From assembly GCF_003443895.1 (NCBI RefSeq), contig NZ_QQOA01000054.1, positions 1 through 43,728 of the forward strand: DNA of 43,728 bases, read 5' to 3'. Positions 7,169-16,632 of this stretch are shown in pieces. This stretch comes from Paraburkholderia phosphatilytica. GTDB lineage: Bacteria; Pseudomonadota; Gammaproteobacteria; Burkholderiales; Burkholderiaceae. Numbering within the stretch: position 1 is the first letter of the stretch; every line of letters starts with the position of its first letter. The notes below the pieces were generated by a model. The model did not search any database, was not told where the DNA came from, and was given only the letters and a program-made list of their open reading frames with translations. Both the position numbers and the translations under genes were made by a program.

Positions 7169-8983
7169 ATGAACGCCCGACTTTCCGATCCCACCACCAT
7201 TCCCGAGCGTCTCGCGCTGCTGCGCCGTGCGATGACCGATGCGGGCCTCGCCGCGTACCTGATCCCCTCGGCCGATCCGCACCTGTCCGAATATCTGCCC
7301 GGCCGCTGGCAGGGGCGCCAGTGGCTGTCCGGTTTCACCGGCTCCGTCGGCACGCTGGTCGTGACCGGTACGTTCGCCGGCCTCTGGGTGGACAGCCGCT
7401 ACTGGACCCAGGCCGAAGCGCAGCTCGCCGGCACCGGCGTGCAACTGATGAAGATGCTGGGCGGCCAGCAGACGCAGCCGCACGTCGAGTGGCTCGCGGA
7501 GAACGTGCCGTCCGGCGGCACGGTCGGCGTCGACGGCGCAGTGCTGGGACTCGCGGCCGCCCGCGCCCTCGATGCGGCGCTGACCGCACGCGGCGTCAAG
7601 CTGCGCACCGACGTCGATCTGCTCGACACGATCTGGCCGCAGCGCCCAACCTTGCCGGTGGAAACGGTGTACGAACACGTCGCGCCGCACGCCGACCTGA
7701 CGCGCGCCGACAAGCTCGAACGAGTTCGCCAGCAGATGCGCGAGAAGGGCGCGCAGTGGCACTTCGTGTCGACGCTGGACGATCTCGCGTGGCTCTTCAA
7801 CCTGCGCGGCGCCGACGTCAACTACAACCCGGTGTTCCTCGCGCACGCGCTGATCGGACTCGAACACGCGTCGCTGTTCGTCACGGACGGCAAGGTGTCG
7901 GCGGATCTCGCCGATGCACTGGCGCGCGACGGCGTGCAGGTCGAGCCGTATGCGAAAACTGCCGCGGCGCTCGCCGCACTGCCCGCCGGTGCGACGCTCC
8001 TGATCGACCCGCGCCGCATCACGTTCGGTTCGCTGCAGTCGGTGCCGCAGGGTGTGAAGGTGGTCGAGGCGGTGAATCCGAGCACGTTCTTCAAGTCGCG
8101 CAAGACCGAGGCCGAGGCCGCGCACGTCCGCGCGACGATGGAGCAGGACGGCGCCGCGCTCGCCGAGTTCTTCGCGTGGTTCGAAAGCGCACTCGGCCGC
8201 GAGACGATCACCGAGCTCACCATCGACGAAAAACTGACCGCCGCCCGCGCGCGCCGCCCCGGCTTCGTGACGCTGAGCTTCGCGACGATCGCCGGCTTCA
8301 ACGGGAACGGCGCGATGCCGCACTACCGCGCCACGCCTGCGGACCACGCGACGATCGAAGGCAACGGTCTGCTGCTGATCGATTCGGGCGGCCAGTACCT
8401 GAGCGGCACCACCGACATCACGCGCGTCGTGCCGGTCGGCACCGTCAGCGCCGAGCAGCGTCGCGACTTCACGGTGGTGCTGAAGGGCATGATGGCGTTG
8501 TCGCGCGCGCATTTCCCGCGCGGCGTCCGTTCGCCGATGCTCGACGCAATCGCGCGCCAGCCGATCTGGGAAGCGGGCATGGACTACGGCCATGGCACGG
8601 GGCACGGCGTCGGCTATTTCCTGAACGTGCACGAAGGTCCGCAGGTGATCGCGCACGCTGCGGCGGCCGAAGCGTGGACGGCGATGGAGTCGGGCATGAT
8701 CACGTCGGTCGAGCCGGGCATCTACCGGCCGGGTCGCTGGGGCGTGCGGATCGAGAATCTCGTGTTGAACCGCGAAGCCGAAAAGACGGAATTCGGCGAC
8801 TTCCTCGAGTTCGAGACGCTCACGCTGTGCCCGATCGATACGCGCTGCATCGAGCTTTCGCTGCTGCGCGACGACGAGCGCGCATGGCTCAACGCGTATC
8901 ACGAGATGGTGCGTACCCGCGTATCGCCGCATGTGACGGGCGATGCGAAGGCGTGGCTCGACACGCGCACGCAGCCCATCTGA
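7169..8983 (+). CDS. Aminopeptidase P family protein (M24B, long form)
   Basis: Predicted cytosolic metallopeptidase that removes an N-terminal residue preceding proline. At 604 residues it is the long, three-domain form: two creatinase-like N-terminal domains (about 1-160 and 160-315) and a C-terminal pita-bread catalytic domain (about 320-560) plus a tail. Metal ligands appear in order: two Asp in LLIDSGGQYLSGTTDITR, His in GHGTGHGVGYFLNVHEGP, Glu in ITSVEPGIY and Glu in VRIENLV. The ATG at 7169 has AGG eight bases before it and is preferred to an upstream TTG. A HAD hydrolase gene starts 21 bases downstream, which suggests one transcript. E. coli pepP is a shorter protein, so I leave the symbol blank. 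Confidence 0.93.
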   Translation: MNARLSDPTTIPERLALLRRAMTDAGLAAYLIPSADPHLSEYLPGRWQGRQWLSGFTGSVGTLVVTGTFAGLWVDSRYWTQAEAQLAGTGVQLMKMLGGQQTQPHVEWLAENVPSGGTVGVDGAVLGLAAARALDAALTARGVKLRTDVDLLDTIWPQRPTLPVETVYEHVAPHADLTRADKLERVRQQMREKGAQWHFVSTLDDLAWLFNLRGADVNYNPVFLAHALIGLEHASLFVTDGKVSADLADALARDGVQVEPYAKTAAALAALPAGATLLIDPRRITFGSLQSVPQGVKVVEAVNPSTFFKSRKTEAEAAHVRATMEQDGAALAEFFAWFESALGRETITELTIDEKLTAARARRPGFVTLSFATIAGFNGNGAMPHYRATPADHATIEGNGLLLIDSGGQYLSGTTDITRVVPVGTVSAEQRRDFTVVLKGMMALSRAHFPRGVRSPMLDAIARQPIWEAGMDYGHGTGHGVGYFLNVHEGPQVIAHAAAAEAWTAMESGMITSVEPGIYRPGRWGVRIENLVLNREAEKTEFGDFLEFETLTLCPIDTRCIELSLLRDDERAWLNAYHEMVRTRVSPHVTGDAKAWLDTRTQPI

Positions 8984-9004
8984 CCCGCGCGACGGAGCCC
9001 ACGC

Positions 9005-9628
9005 ATGCCGATCAAGGCGGTCGTATTCGATTTTGGCGGCGTGATCGTCGACTGGAATCCGCGTCATCTGTACCGTCAGCTGATTCCCGACGAGACCGAA
9101 CGCGAGTGGTTTCTCGCGAACGTCTGCACGATGGACTGGGTGGTGCGTCAGGATGGCGGCCAGCCGCTCGCCGAAGGCACGGAGCAGCTGGTCGCGCGGT
9201 TTCCTGAGCATGAAGCGCTGATCCGCGCGTTCTACTCGCGCTGGCACGAGATGATCGGCGGACTGCTGGACGGCGGCGTGGCGACGTTCGAAAAGCTCGA
9301 CGCGGCCGGCGTGCCGCTGTTCGGTCTGACGAACTGGTCGGCCGAGACATTCCCGTATGCGTGGGACAACTTCCCGATCCTCCGGCGCTTCCGCGATATC
9401 GTCGTGTCGGGCCGCGTCGGCCTGATCAAGCCGGACCGCGCGATCTACGACGAGATGACCCGCCGCATCCACGCGGCGCTGCCCGACGTGCAGCCGCACG
9501 AGATCGTCTTCATCGACGACAATCCGAAGAATGCCGAAGCCGCAACGTCGCTCGGCTGGCATGGCATCCATCACGTCGACAATGCGCAGACCGATGCCCG
9601 GCTGCGCGAACTCGGTCTGCCGGTTTAA
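9005..9628 (+). CDS. HAD-superfamily hydrolase, haloacid dehalogenase/YihX-like
   Basis: A 207-residue cytosolic HAD phosphatase-like enzyme. All four HAD motifs are present: motif I VVFDFGGVIVDW with the nucleophilic and acid/base region, motif II in LFGLTNWS, motif III Lys in GLIKPDRAIYD, and motif IV VFIDDNPKNAEAA. Motif I reads DFGG rather than the DxDG of strict phosphatases, which is common in the YihX and dehalogenase-like subgroup (glucose-1-phosphate phosphatase in E. coli). Substrate cannot be assigned. A small helical cap follows motif I (about residues 17-85). It follows the aminopeptidase gene closely and converges on the IclR gene with 14 bases between stops. Confidence 0.9.
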   Translation: MPIKAVVFDFGGVIVDWNPRHLYRQLIPDETEREWFLANVCTMDWVVRQDGGQPLAEGTEQLVARFPEHEALIRAFYSRWHEMIGGLLDGGVATFEKLDAAGVPLFGLTNWSAETFPYAWDNFPILRRFRDIVVSGRVGLIKPDRAIYDEMTRRIHAALPDVQPHEIVFIDDNPKNAEAATSLGWHGIHHVDNAQTDARLRELGLPV

Positions 9629-9642
9629 GACAACTTGCGGAC

Positions 9643-10449
9643 CTAGCGGGCCGGCGCCGGACCGAGCCGTTCGGCCACCGCGGCACACGCCGCGCGCAGC
9701 GGCGCCACATAGGTGTCGAGCGGCGTGTCGCTGCGGCGAAACAGCGGAATGCTCACACTGATGCACGCCACCGGTGATCCATCCGAGCCGGGAATCGCGC
9801 TGCCGTAGCAAAAGATCTGTGCTTCGTTTTCCTCACGGTCTTCCGCGTAGCCGCGTTCGCGCGTCGCATCGAGTTCGGCGCGCAGTGCCGCGCGGTCGGT
9901 GATCGTGTTCGGCGTGAAGCGCGCGAGCGTCAGGCTGTCGAGCAATGCATCGCGCGCCGTTACGTCGAGCGATGCGAGCCACGCCTTGCCGACCGAGCTC
10001 GAATACAGCGTGACACGCGTGCCGATGCGCGACGCCATCCGCACCGCATGCGGACTCTCCAGCTTCTCGATGTAGACCATCTCGCTGCCGCTGCGCACCG
10101 CGAGGTGCACGGTTTCCTGAGTCGCGTCGCGCAGCGCCTGCAACGCATCGGTTGCGGCAACGCGCAAGTCCGAGCGTTCCCAGCTGCGGCTCGCGAGCGT
10201 CAGCAGCCGCGGCCCCAGTTCGAACGTGCCGCCACGCTGGCTTTCCACGACCAACCCTTCGGCGATCAACGCACCGACGATCCGATACACAGTTGGCCGC
10301 GGAAAGCCGCTCGCGACTGCCAGTTGCGGCACGCTCGGCGCCTGCCCGGCATCGGCGATCAGCTGCAGCACCGTCATGAACTTCGCGAAGGCGGCGGTGC
10401 CGGTGGCTCGGGCGGCTTCGAGCGCGCTGTCGGTAGCGATGACTTTCAT
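9643..10449 (-). CDS. IclR-family transcriptional regulator
   Basis: A 268-residue IclR-type regulator: an N-terminal winged helix (about 25-85, with SVPQLAVASGFPRPTVYRIV as the helix-turn-helix) and a C-terminal effector domain (about 100-260). The effector part carries the usual SSSVGKAWLASL, GYAEDREENEAQIFCYGSAI and ACISVSIP segments. The ATG at 10449 is chosen because residues before it are basic, unrelated sequence read from the upstream gene region. It is the last gene of the cupin-MFS-SDR row, starting eight bases after the dehydrogenase stop. It therefore most likely controls its own operon through the paired palindromes at 13152-13184. Members of this family commonly repress sugar-acid or aromatic catabolism and release DNA on binding a pathway metabolite; the ligand here is unknown. 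Confidence 0.93.
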   Translation of the reverse strand: MKVIATDSALEAARATGTAAFAKFMTVLQLIADAGQAPSVPQLAVASGFPRPTVYRIVGALIAEGLVVESQRGGTFELGPRLLTLASRSWERSDLRVAATDALQALRDATQETVHLAVRSGSEMVYIEKLESPHAVRMASRIGTRVTLYSSSVGKAWLASLDVTARDALLDSLTLARFTPNTITDRAALRAELDATRERGYAEDREENEAQIFCYGSAIPGSDGSPVACISVSIPLFRRSDTPLDTYVAPLRAACAAVAERLGPAPAR

Positions 10450-10457
10450 GCGGCGAC

Positions 10458-11192
10458 TCACGCGACGAGGTAGCCGCCATCGACGGGCAACACGACGCCC
10501 GTGATGAACGATGCTGCCGGCGAACACAGAAACGCGACCGCGGGCCCTATGTCGTCGGGCGAGCCCCAACGGCCGAGCGGCGTGCGGTCGAGTATCGCCC
10601 GCGAGCGCGAGTCGTCGTCCTTCAGCGCCTGCGTGAGTGGCGTCGCGATCCAGCCCGGCGCGACCGCGTTTACGCGAATCCGGTCCGCCGCATACGCGAT
10701 CGCGAGCGACTTCGTCAGTTGCGCGACGCCGCCTTTGCTCGCGCTATAACCGGGCACGAGGCCACCGCCGAAAAAGCTCAGCATCGATGCCGTGTTGACG
10801 ATCGCGCCGCCGCTCGCGCGCAGCAACGGTCGCGCGGCCGCGCAGCAGCGCATCGTGCCGGTCAGGTTCACGTCGACGACCTGCGCGAACACATCGGGGT
10901 CGAGCTCCTGCTGCTGGCGGCGGATCACGCCCGCACAGTTGACCAGCACATCGAGCGACGTCAGCGACGCGAACAGCGCATCGACGTCCGCCCTCGACGC
11001 GACGTCGAGCGGCGCGACCTCGATGCTCTCCGCGGCGAGCGTGCTGCGCTGCTCGTCGGTGGGCGAGAGCGCGGCTGCGATCACGCGCGCGCCGAGCGCC
11101 GCGAGCTGTCGCGCGATGCCCGCGCCGATTCCCTGCGTGCCGCCAGTGACGACGGCCGTTTTGCCTGCGAACAGATCCGGTTGAAACGTCAT
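10458..11192 (-). CDS. Short-chain dehydrogenase/reductase
   Basis: A 244-residue classical SDR that should use NAD(P)H to oxidise a hydroxyl or reduce a carbonyl. The cofactor motif is TGGTQGIGAG (residues 16-25), the structural NCAG motif follows at about 87, the catalytic Ser is in NTASMLSF, and Tyr/Lys lie in YSASK. RVNAVAPGWIATPLT and the C-terminal VDGGY complete the fold. It resembles the KduD/gluconate 5-dehydrogenase branch, but that is loose similarity. The start at MTFQPDLF is preferred over an ATG 24 codons upstream, which would run into the MFS gene. It lies 28 bases after the MFS transporter and eight bases before the IclR gene, so it probably acts on the imported compound or its product. 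Confidence 0.92.
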   Translation of the reverse strand: MTFQPDLFAGKTAVVTGGTQGIGAGIARQLAALGARVIAAALSPTDEQRSTLAAESIEVAPLDVASRADVDALFASLTSLDVLVNCAGVIRRQQQELDPDVFAQVVDVNLTGTMRCCAAARPLLRASGGAIVNTASMLSFFGGGLVPGYSASKGGVAQLTKSLAIAYAADRIRVNAVAPGWIATPLTQALKDDDSRSRAILDRTPLGRWGSPDDIGPAVAFLCSPAASFITGVVLPVDGGYLVA

Positions 11193-11220
11193 GATGCTTG
11201 CTGTTTCCTGCGATGAAAGG

Positions 11221-12522
11221 TCAGGCGAGTTCGACGGACGCGCCCCGATCGGCGGTCTCCGCAATCGGCACGCGAACGACGAACATGTACACGAGCGCCG
11301 CCGCGAACGACACGCCGGCGCTGATCAGAAACGCGTTGACGAATGAGTGCGTGCGGTCGACCACCACGCCCGTGATGAACGGCGCGAACGAGCCGCCGAA
11401 ATAGCCGCCGAAGTTCTGGATGCTGCCGAGCGACGCGACGAGATGCCGGGGCGCGGCGACGCTGACGAGCGCCCACGCGGCGCCGCTCGCGAGATTGACG
11501 AAGTACATCGCGAGCGACAGATAGACGATCGCGAGCGTGAGGTTCGGCGTGTAGGCGGCGGGCACCGTGAATACCGCGGCGCCGATCAGGCCCGTGCAGA
11601 TCGGCCACTTGCGGCTGCGCATGCGCGCCATGCCGCTCGCCATCAGACCATCCGCGATGAAGCCGCTCGACAGCATGCCGAGCGTGCCGAAGATATACGG
11701 AATCGACACGATCCAGCCAGTCTTCGCGATCGTCAGATGCCGTTCGTGTTCGAGATACGCGGGCAGCCACGTGAGGTACAGCCACACCATGTAGATCACG
11801 CCCATGAAGCCGAAGATCATGCCCCACGTAGTGGGCGAGGCGAACAGGCCGCGCCATTCCGCGAAGGTCATCCGGCGTTCGAGCCGCGCGAGCGGTTCTT
11901 CCTCGGTCAGATGCTTGACCTCGTCAGGCGCGAGCGATATTTCGGCGCGATTGCGATAGACGAGATACCAGCCGACGGCCACCGCGATGCCGAGCACGCC
12001 CATCACGACGAACATGCCGCGCCAGCCGATCCAGAGCAGCAGCACGGTGAGGATCGGCGGCGCGAGCGCCGGGCCGATCGTCGACGACGTGGTGAAGATG
12101 CCGGTTGGCCGGCCCCGTTCGCGCAGCGCGAACCATTCGCTCACCACCTTTGCGCCAGCCGGAAACTGCGGCGCTTCACCGATGCCGAGCGCGATCCGCG
12201 CGACGAGAAACTGCGGCAGCGTTCGCACGAGCCCGCCGCACAGTTGCGCGCACGACCACACGAACATGCCGAGGCCGAGCATCACGCGCGCGCCGAAACG
12301 GTCGAGCAGCGCGCCCATCGGCAGCTGCGAGAACGCATAGGAAAACGAGAACGCGGACAACAGCAGACCCATCTGCGATGCGGACAGACCGAGTTCGCCG
12401 CTCACCGAATGATTGGCGATGGACAGCGTGCTGCGGTCCAGATAGTTGACGATGCCGGCCAGCGTCAGAATGACGAGCGCGATCCACTGGATGCGCCGGA
12501 TGCGTGGTGTCTTCTCCTGCAT
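11221..12522 (-). CDS. MFS transporter, anion:cation symporter (ACS)-like
   Basis: A 433-residue inner-membrane transporter with about 12 hydrophobic helices split by a central cytoplasmic loop (about 190-225, rich in Glu and Arg). The motif A loop reads GALLDRFGAR between helices 2 and 3. NYLDRSTLSIAN in helix 1 and GIGEAPQFPAGAKVVSEWF in helix 4 are typical of the anion:cation symporter family that imports hexuronates, aldarates, phthalate-like and other organic acids. The ATG at 12522 has GGAGGAG before it. Gene order (cupin upstream, SDR and IclR downstream) suggests it brings in the compound that the cluster breaks down, probably a carboxylate; this is inference. Confidence 0.93.
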   Translation of the reverse strand: MQEKTPRIRRIQWIALVILTLAGIVNYLDRSTLSIANHSVSGELGLSASQMGLLLSAFSFSYAFSQLPMGALLDRFGARVMLGLGMFVWSCAQLCGGLVRTLPQFLVARIALGIGEAPQFPAGAKVVSEWFALRERGRPTGIFTTSSTIGPALAPPILTVLLLWIGWRGMFVVMGVLGIAVAVGWYLVYRNRAEISLAPDEVKHLTEEEPLARLERRMTFAEWRGLFASPTTWGMIFGFMGVIYMVWLYLTWLPAYLEHERHLTIAKTGWIVSIPYIFGTLGMLSSGFIADGLMASGMARMRSRKWPICTGLIGAAVFTVPAAYTPNLTLAIVYLSLAMYFVNLASGAAWALVSVAAPRHLVASLGSIQNFGGYFGGSFAPFITGVVVDRTHSFVNAFLISAGVSFAAALVYMFVVRVPIAETADRGASVELA

Positions 12523-12608
12523 GATGTCTCCTCCGATGCTCGTACGAGTCTGTGGAAGGTGCGTGGTGACTGCCTGGATGAAGCGTCGGTAATGCCTGGG
12601 TGATCCGC

Positions 12609-13136
12609 CTATCGCACGAACTGGTCGACGTAACTCGCGCCGAGGCCCACGCGTTCGTAATGGGCGCGGCACATGTCGAGCTTCGTGAACACGTCTTCGT
12701 AGCCGGTGTAGTTGCCGTACGGGTCGCAGTAGTACATGACGCCGTTCACCTGGAAGTACGTGATCATCTCCTCGACGTCTTCCGGCACGTAGAGCGTGTG
12801 CGTCTCGCCGGGCGGCTCGAACACGTAGCTGCCTTCGTTCGCGACCCAGTCGTGCTCCAGATAGCGCCAGCGCCCTTTGAGCACCAGGCCGTGCACCGCC
12901 TGCGGATGGCGATGACGGCTCAGCACGCCGGACTTGCGCACGCGCAGCAGGTTCATCCAGTAACCGGTCGACACGTTCAGGCACAGCGGGCGGAACCACA
13001 CGTTCTCCGCCTGCGGCACCCATAGACGTTCGTCCTGCGGGATGGCCGATTCGACGACGATTTCGCGCTGCGCTTCGGGCGGATTGGGAAGCTGATAGGG
13101 CGTCATGGCGTCGACGCCGCTGGAGGGGGCGGGCAT
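12609..13136 (-). CDS. Cupin protein of the 2,4'-dihydroxyacetophenone dioxygenase type
   Basis: A 175-residue single-cupin protein. The first cupin motif gives HRH then HG four residues on (SRHRHPQAVHGLVLKGRWRY), with His where many cupins have Glu. The second is PPGETHTLYV. These residues can hold one iron atom. An N-terminal arm (about 1-60, with ERLWVPQAENVWFRPL) and a C-terminal tail after YYCDPYGNYTGYED resemble 2,4'-dihydroxyacetophenone dioxygenase and ChrR-like relatives, which cleave a C-C bond next to a carbonyl. Function is therefore suggestive only. The ATG at 13136 follows a GAGGAG site; a start 28 codons upstream would cross the operator region. It is the first gene of the cluster read toward the IclR gene. 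Confidence 0.85.
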   Translation of the reverse strand: MPAPSSGVDAMTPYQLPNPPEAQREIVVESAIPQDERLWVPQAENVWFRPLCLNVSTGYWMNLLRVRKSGVLSRHRHPQAVHGLVLKGRWRYLEHDWVANEGSYVFEPPGETHTLYVPEDVEEMITYFQVNGVMYYCDPYGNYTGYEDVFTKLDMCRAHYERVGLGASYVDQFVR

Positions 13137-13151
13137 CACATCTCCTCGCTG

Positions 13152-13184
13152 TCCATAATATGGATCAATCGATCGTATTATGGA
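13152..13184. promoter_or_regulatory. Paired operator palindromes upstream of the cupin operon
   Basis: TCCATAATATGGA (13152-13164) is a perfect 6+1+6 palindrome. A second, weaker copy (13172-13184, 10 of 13 positions matching) ends in TATTATGGA. Their centres are 20 bp apart, two helical turns, so both face the same side of the DNA. Seen as one element, the outer arms GTCCATAATA and TATTATGGAC also form a perfect 10-bp inverted repeat. The site lies 16-48 bp before the cupin ATG. Two sites on one face suit a regulator that binds as a tetramer, such as the IclR protein of this operon; the assignment is inference. Confidence 0.7.
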
Positions 13185-13205
13185 CAAATGCTCTGCCTGA
13201 TTCGA

Positions 13206-13224
13206 CCGGTTGTCAAGCAACCGG
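13206..13224. repeat. 7-bp inverted repeat after the AsmA-like gene
   Basis: CCGGTTG and CAACCGG flank a 5-base loop, 13 bases after the stop codon of the gene at 13238. No T-tract follows on the minus strand, so it is not a standard intrinsic terminator. On the minus strand it contains a perfect TTGACA, but no -10 box lies at the right distance. Confidence 0.6.
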
Positions 13225-13237
13225 CGTGGACGACGAT

Positions 13238-14365
13238 TTACTTGCCGAGCAGATTCTTCAGCGCGTTGCCGAGGCCTTTGACCGTGTCGTTGACGCCGTT
13301 CGCGACGCCTTCCACGCTCACGCCGAGCGCGCCCGCGAGCCCTGCGCCGATCTTGGTCAGCAGGCTTTCGTTGACGGAGAACTTCGGATCGCGCAGGTTG
13401 CCGTCGAGCTCGAAGTGCAGCGTGATGTCGCCGTTGTGATGCTTGAGCGCCGCGACGATAGCCTGAGTCGGGATGGAGAGGAAGGTGTCGACCGGATTGC
13501 CGCTGCTGTCGAGCTGCAGGTTGTGCAGCGTCACCGTACCCGGCGCGTGAAGCTGATAGTTGCGCACCGTCGACGTCACGTGCAGATCGACCGTGCCGCT
13601 CTTCACCTGCGCGTGTGCGCCGGTTTTTTTCAGCAGATACGGATCGAGCGTTGCGATGTCGACGCCCTGAAGGTTGGTCGTGGTCTGCGAGTCCTTACTG
13701 GAAATCACGATCCAGCCGGAGAACGAGACCGTACCCGTGTGCTGCGGACCGGCGATCGAACCGGTGACGTCGAGATTGGTGGGATCGGTGAGATCGGGCA
13801 GATGCAGCGGGCCGACTTTGGCCTGCGCGTTCTTCACTGCGATGTGATACGGCGGGTTGCTGACGGACCGGTCGTAGAAGTTGAACACGCCCTGCTGGAA
13901 CACGACGCTGTCGATCTGCTTCTCGCGCGGCATTTCCGGGCCGCCGCCCGGACCGCCGCTCGCCGACGTTGTCTGCTTTAGCGAGTCGCGCAGGTTCGGC
14001 AGAATTTCGAGGCGGCCGCCTGCTGAGCGCACCAGCGGCAGATCGAAGCCCTGCACCGTGACGCTGCGTATGTGCATGCGCCGCGCGAGCAGGTCGCGCA
14101 GATCGGGGACCAGCGTGATCGTGTCGGCGTGCAGCGAATACGGCGTGGGCCAGTCGGCGGGCGCCTTCAGCTGCACGTTTACGAGCTTGACCTCGGTCAG
14201 TCCGACGTCGATGCGCTCCGCGCTGCCGATCGGCGCCAACGCTTGCACGACGCGAGACTTCACCTCGCGCTGCGCGACATAGAGCGCCACCAGCGCGAGC
14301 ACGACCAGCAGCACGACGCCGCCAAGTGCGGCTAAGGCCATGCGTTTGCCCTTCGACATCGCCAT
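13238..14365 (-). CDS. AsmA/DUF748-like membrane-anchored periplasmic protein
   Basis: A 375-residue protein with a single N-terminal membrane anchor (about 9-30, MALAALGGVVLLVVLALVAL) and a large periplasmic part rich in beta strands. The body shows the repeating pattern of AsmA-like proteins (VDVGLTEVKLVNVQL, LHADTITLVPDL, IRSVTVQGFDLPL, VKNAQAKVGPLHLPDL). These proteins are thought to act in the envelope, in outer-membrane assembly or lipid traffic. The C-terminal tail (about 340-375) is helical and Gly/Val-rich. The ATG at 14365 gives the anchor at the right place and has a GAGG sequence upstream; an ATG two codons later is nearly as good. It lies 92 bases downstream of ettA. Exact family is uncertain. 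Confidence 0.75.
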   Translation of the reverse strand: MAMSKGKRMALAALGGVVLLVVLALVALYVAQREVKSRVVQALAPIGSAERIDVGLTEVKLVNVQLKAPADWPTPYSLHADTITLVPDLRDLLARRMHIRSVTVQGFDLPLVRSAGGRLEILPNLRDSLKQTTSASGGPGGGPEMPREKQIDSVVFQQGVFNFYDRSVSNPPYHIAVKNAQAKVGPLHLPDLTDPTNLDVTGSIAGPQHTGTVSFSGWIVISSKDSQTTTNLQGVDIATLDPYLLKKTGAHAQVKSGTVDLHVTSTVRNYQLHAPGTVTLHNLQLDSSGNPVDTFLSIPTQAIVAALKHHNGDITLHFELDGNLRDPKFSVNESLLTKIGAGLAGALGVSVEGVANGVNDTVKGLGNALKNLLGK

Positions 14366-14457
14366 GCCTCGTTCCTCGTATGCGCTGTCGCGCGTCGAAC
14401 TGCCGAAGCGCCGCGCGCGTCGTGGGGATTGCGCGCGGCGTCGTGACGACTGCATGC

Positions 14458-16125
<1,668 letters not shown>

Positions 16126-16350
16126 GTGTGTGTATCAGGCATTGACGCCGCGTGCCCAGACAAGCAGGGCGGACGGCAGGGTGAACGGGTCCCGGGCGCG
16201 CCGGCGGGCCGGCGCGCGGGAGAATCGCCATTGTACTTCGGGGCCAGGGCCGCAGCGATCGCCTATGCCGTCAGGACAAGGCGTTCGCGCGCGGCGCGCG
16301 GCCAACGCGGGGAGGGGAGCAGGAATCGGGCCGCGGTTTGCCTGGGCGCA

Positions 16351-16632
16351 CTACAGCCACTGCGCGACGCCACCGTGGCGCGAGCAGGTGCCGCTGTGAT
16401 GGCGGCTGAAGCTGTAAGTACCGTCACGACAACCAGCCGTGGCGCCTTCGGGGGCTTTGCCGGACAGCGAGCGGGCGGGGGCGTGCACTGTGTCGCCGTC
16501 GCGGTTCTGGTACGTGTGATGGTTGCTGAGGTCGGCCCCGTCGGGCGCCTGGCCAGCCGGCTGATACGCGAACGCCGTGCTGCCGGCGAGCAGCAGGACG
16601 GCGGCGAGCGAGGCGAGTTTTTGCAATCTCAA
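16351..16632 (-). CDS. Small secreted DUF3761 protein
   Basis: A 93-residue protein with a signal peptide (about 1-22, LASLAAVLLLAGSTAFA then the likely cut). The mature part ends in the DUF3761 pattern GATAGCRDGTYSFSRHHSGTCSRHGGVAQWL-like block, with two Cys (CRDG and TCSRHGG) that could form a disulfide, and several His. I give this block by its landmarks only: Cys at CRDGTYS, Cys at GTCSRHGG, terminal AQWL. Function is unknown. The start is a TTG at 16632 whose first bases overlap the ugpC stop codon (TTGA), suggesting it is read from the ugp message. A second TTG two codons later is possible. It is the last gene of the row, followed by 225 bases without a recognisable gene before ettA. 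Confidence 0.8.
   Translation of the reverse strand: MRLQKLASLAAVLLLAGSTAFAYQPAGQAPDGADLSNHHTYQNRDGDTVHAPARSLSGKAPEGATAGCRDGTYSFSRHHSGTCSRHGGVAQWL

Noticed and set aside
6833..9811. A 992-codon minus-strand open frame opposite the aminopeptidase and HAD genes
   Set aside because: It is antisense to two well-supported genes, is rich in Arg, His and Ala from GC-rich third positions, and has no recognisable motif.
13206..13224. TTGACA on the minus strand as the -35 box of the cupin operon
   Set aside because: The nearest good -10 (CATAAT) is 28 bases away, too far; the hexamer is better seen as part of the CCGGTTG repeat.
16126..16350. Search of the ettA upstream gap for a small gene
   Set aside because: Short frames only, with no ribosome site and no family likeness.
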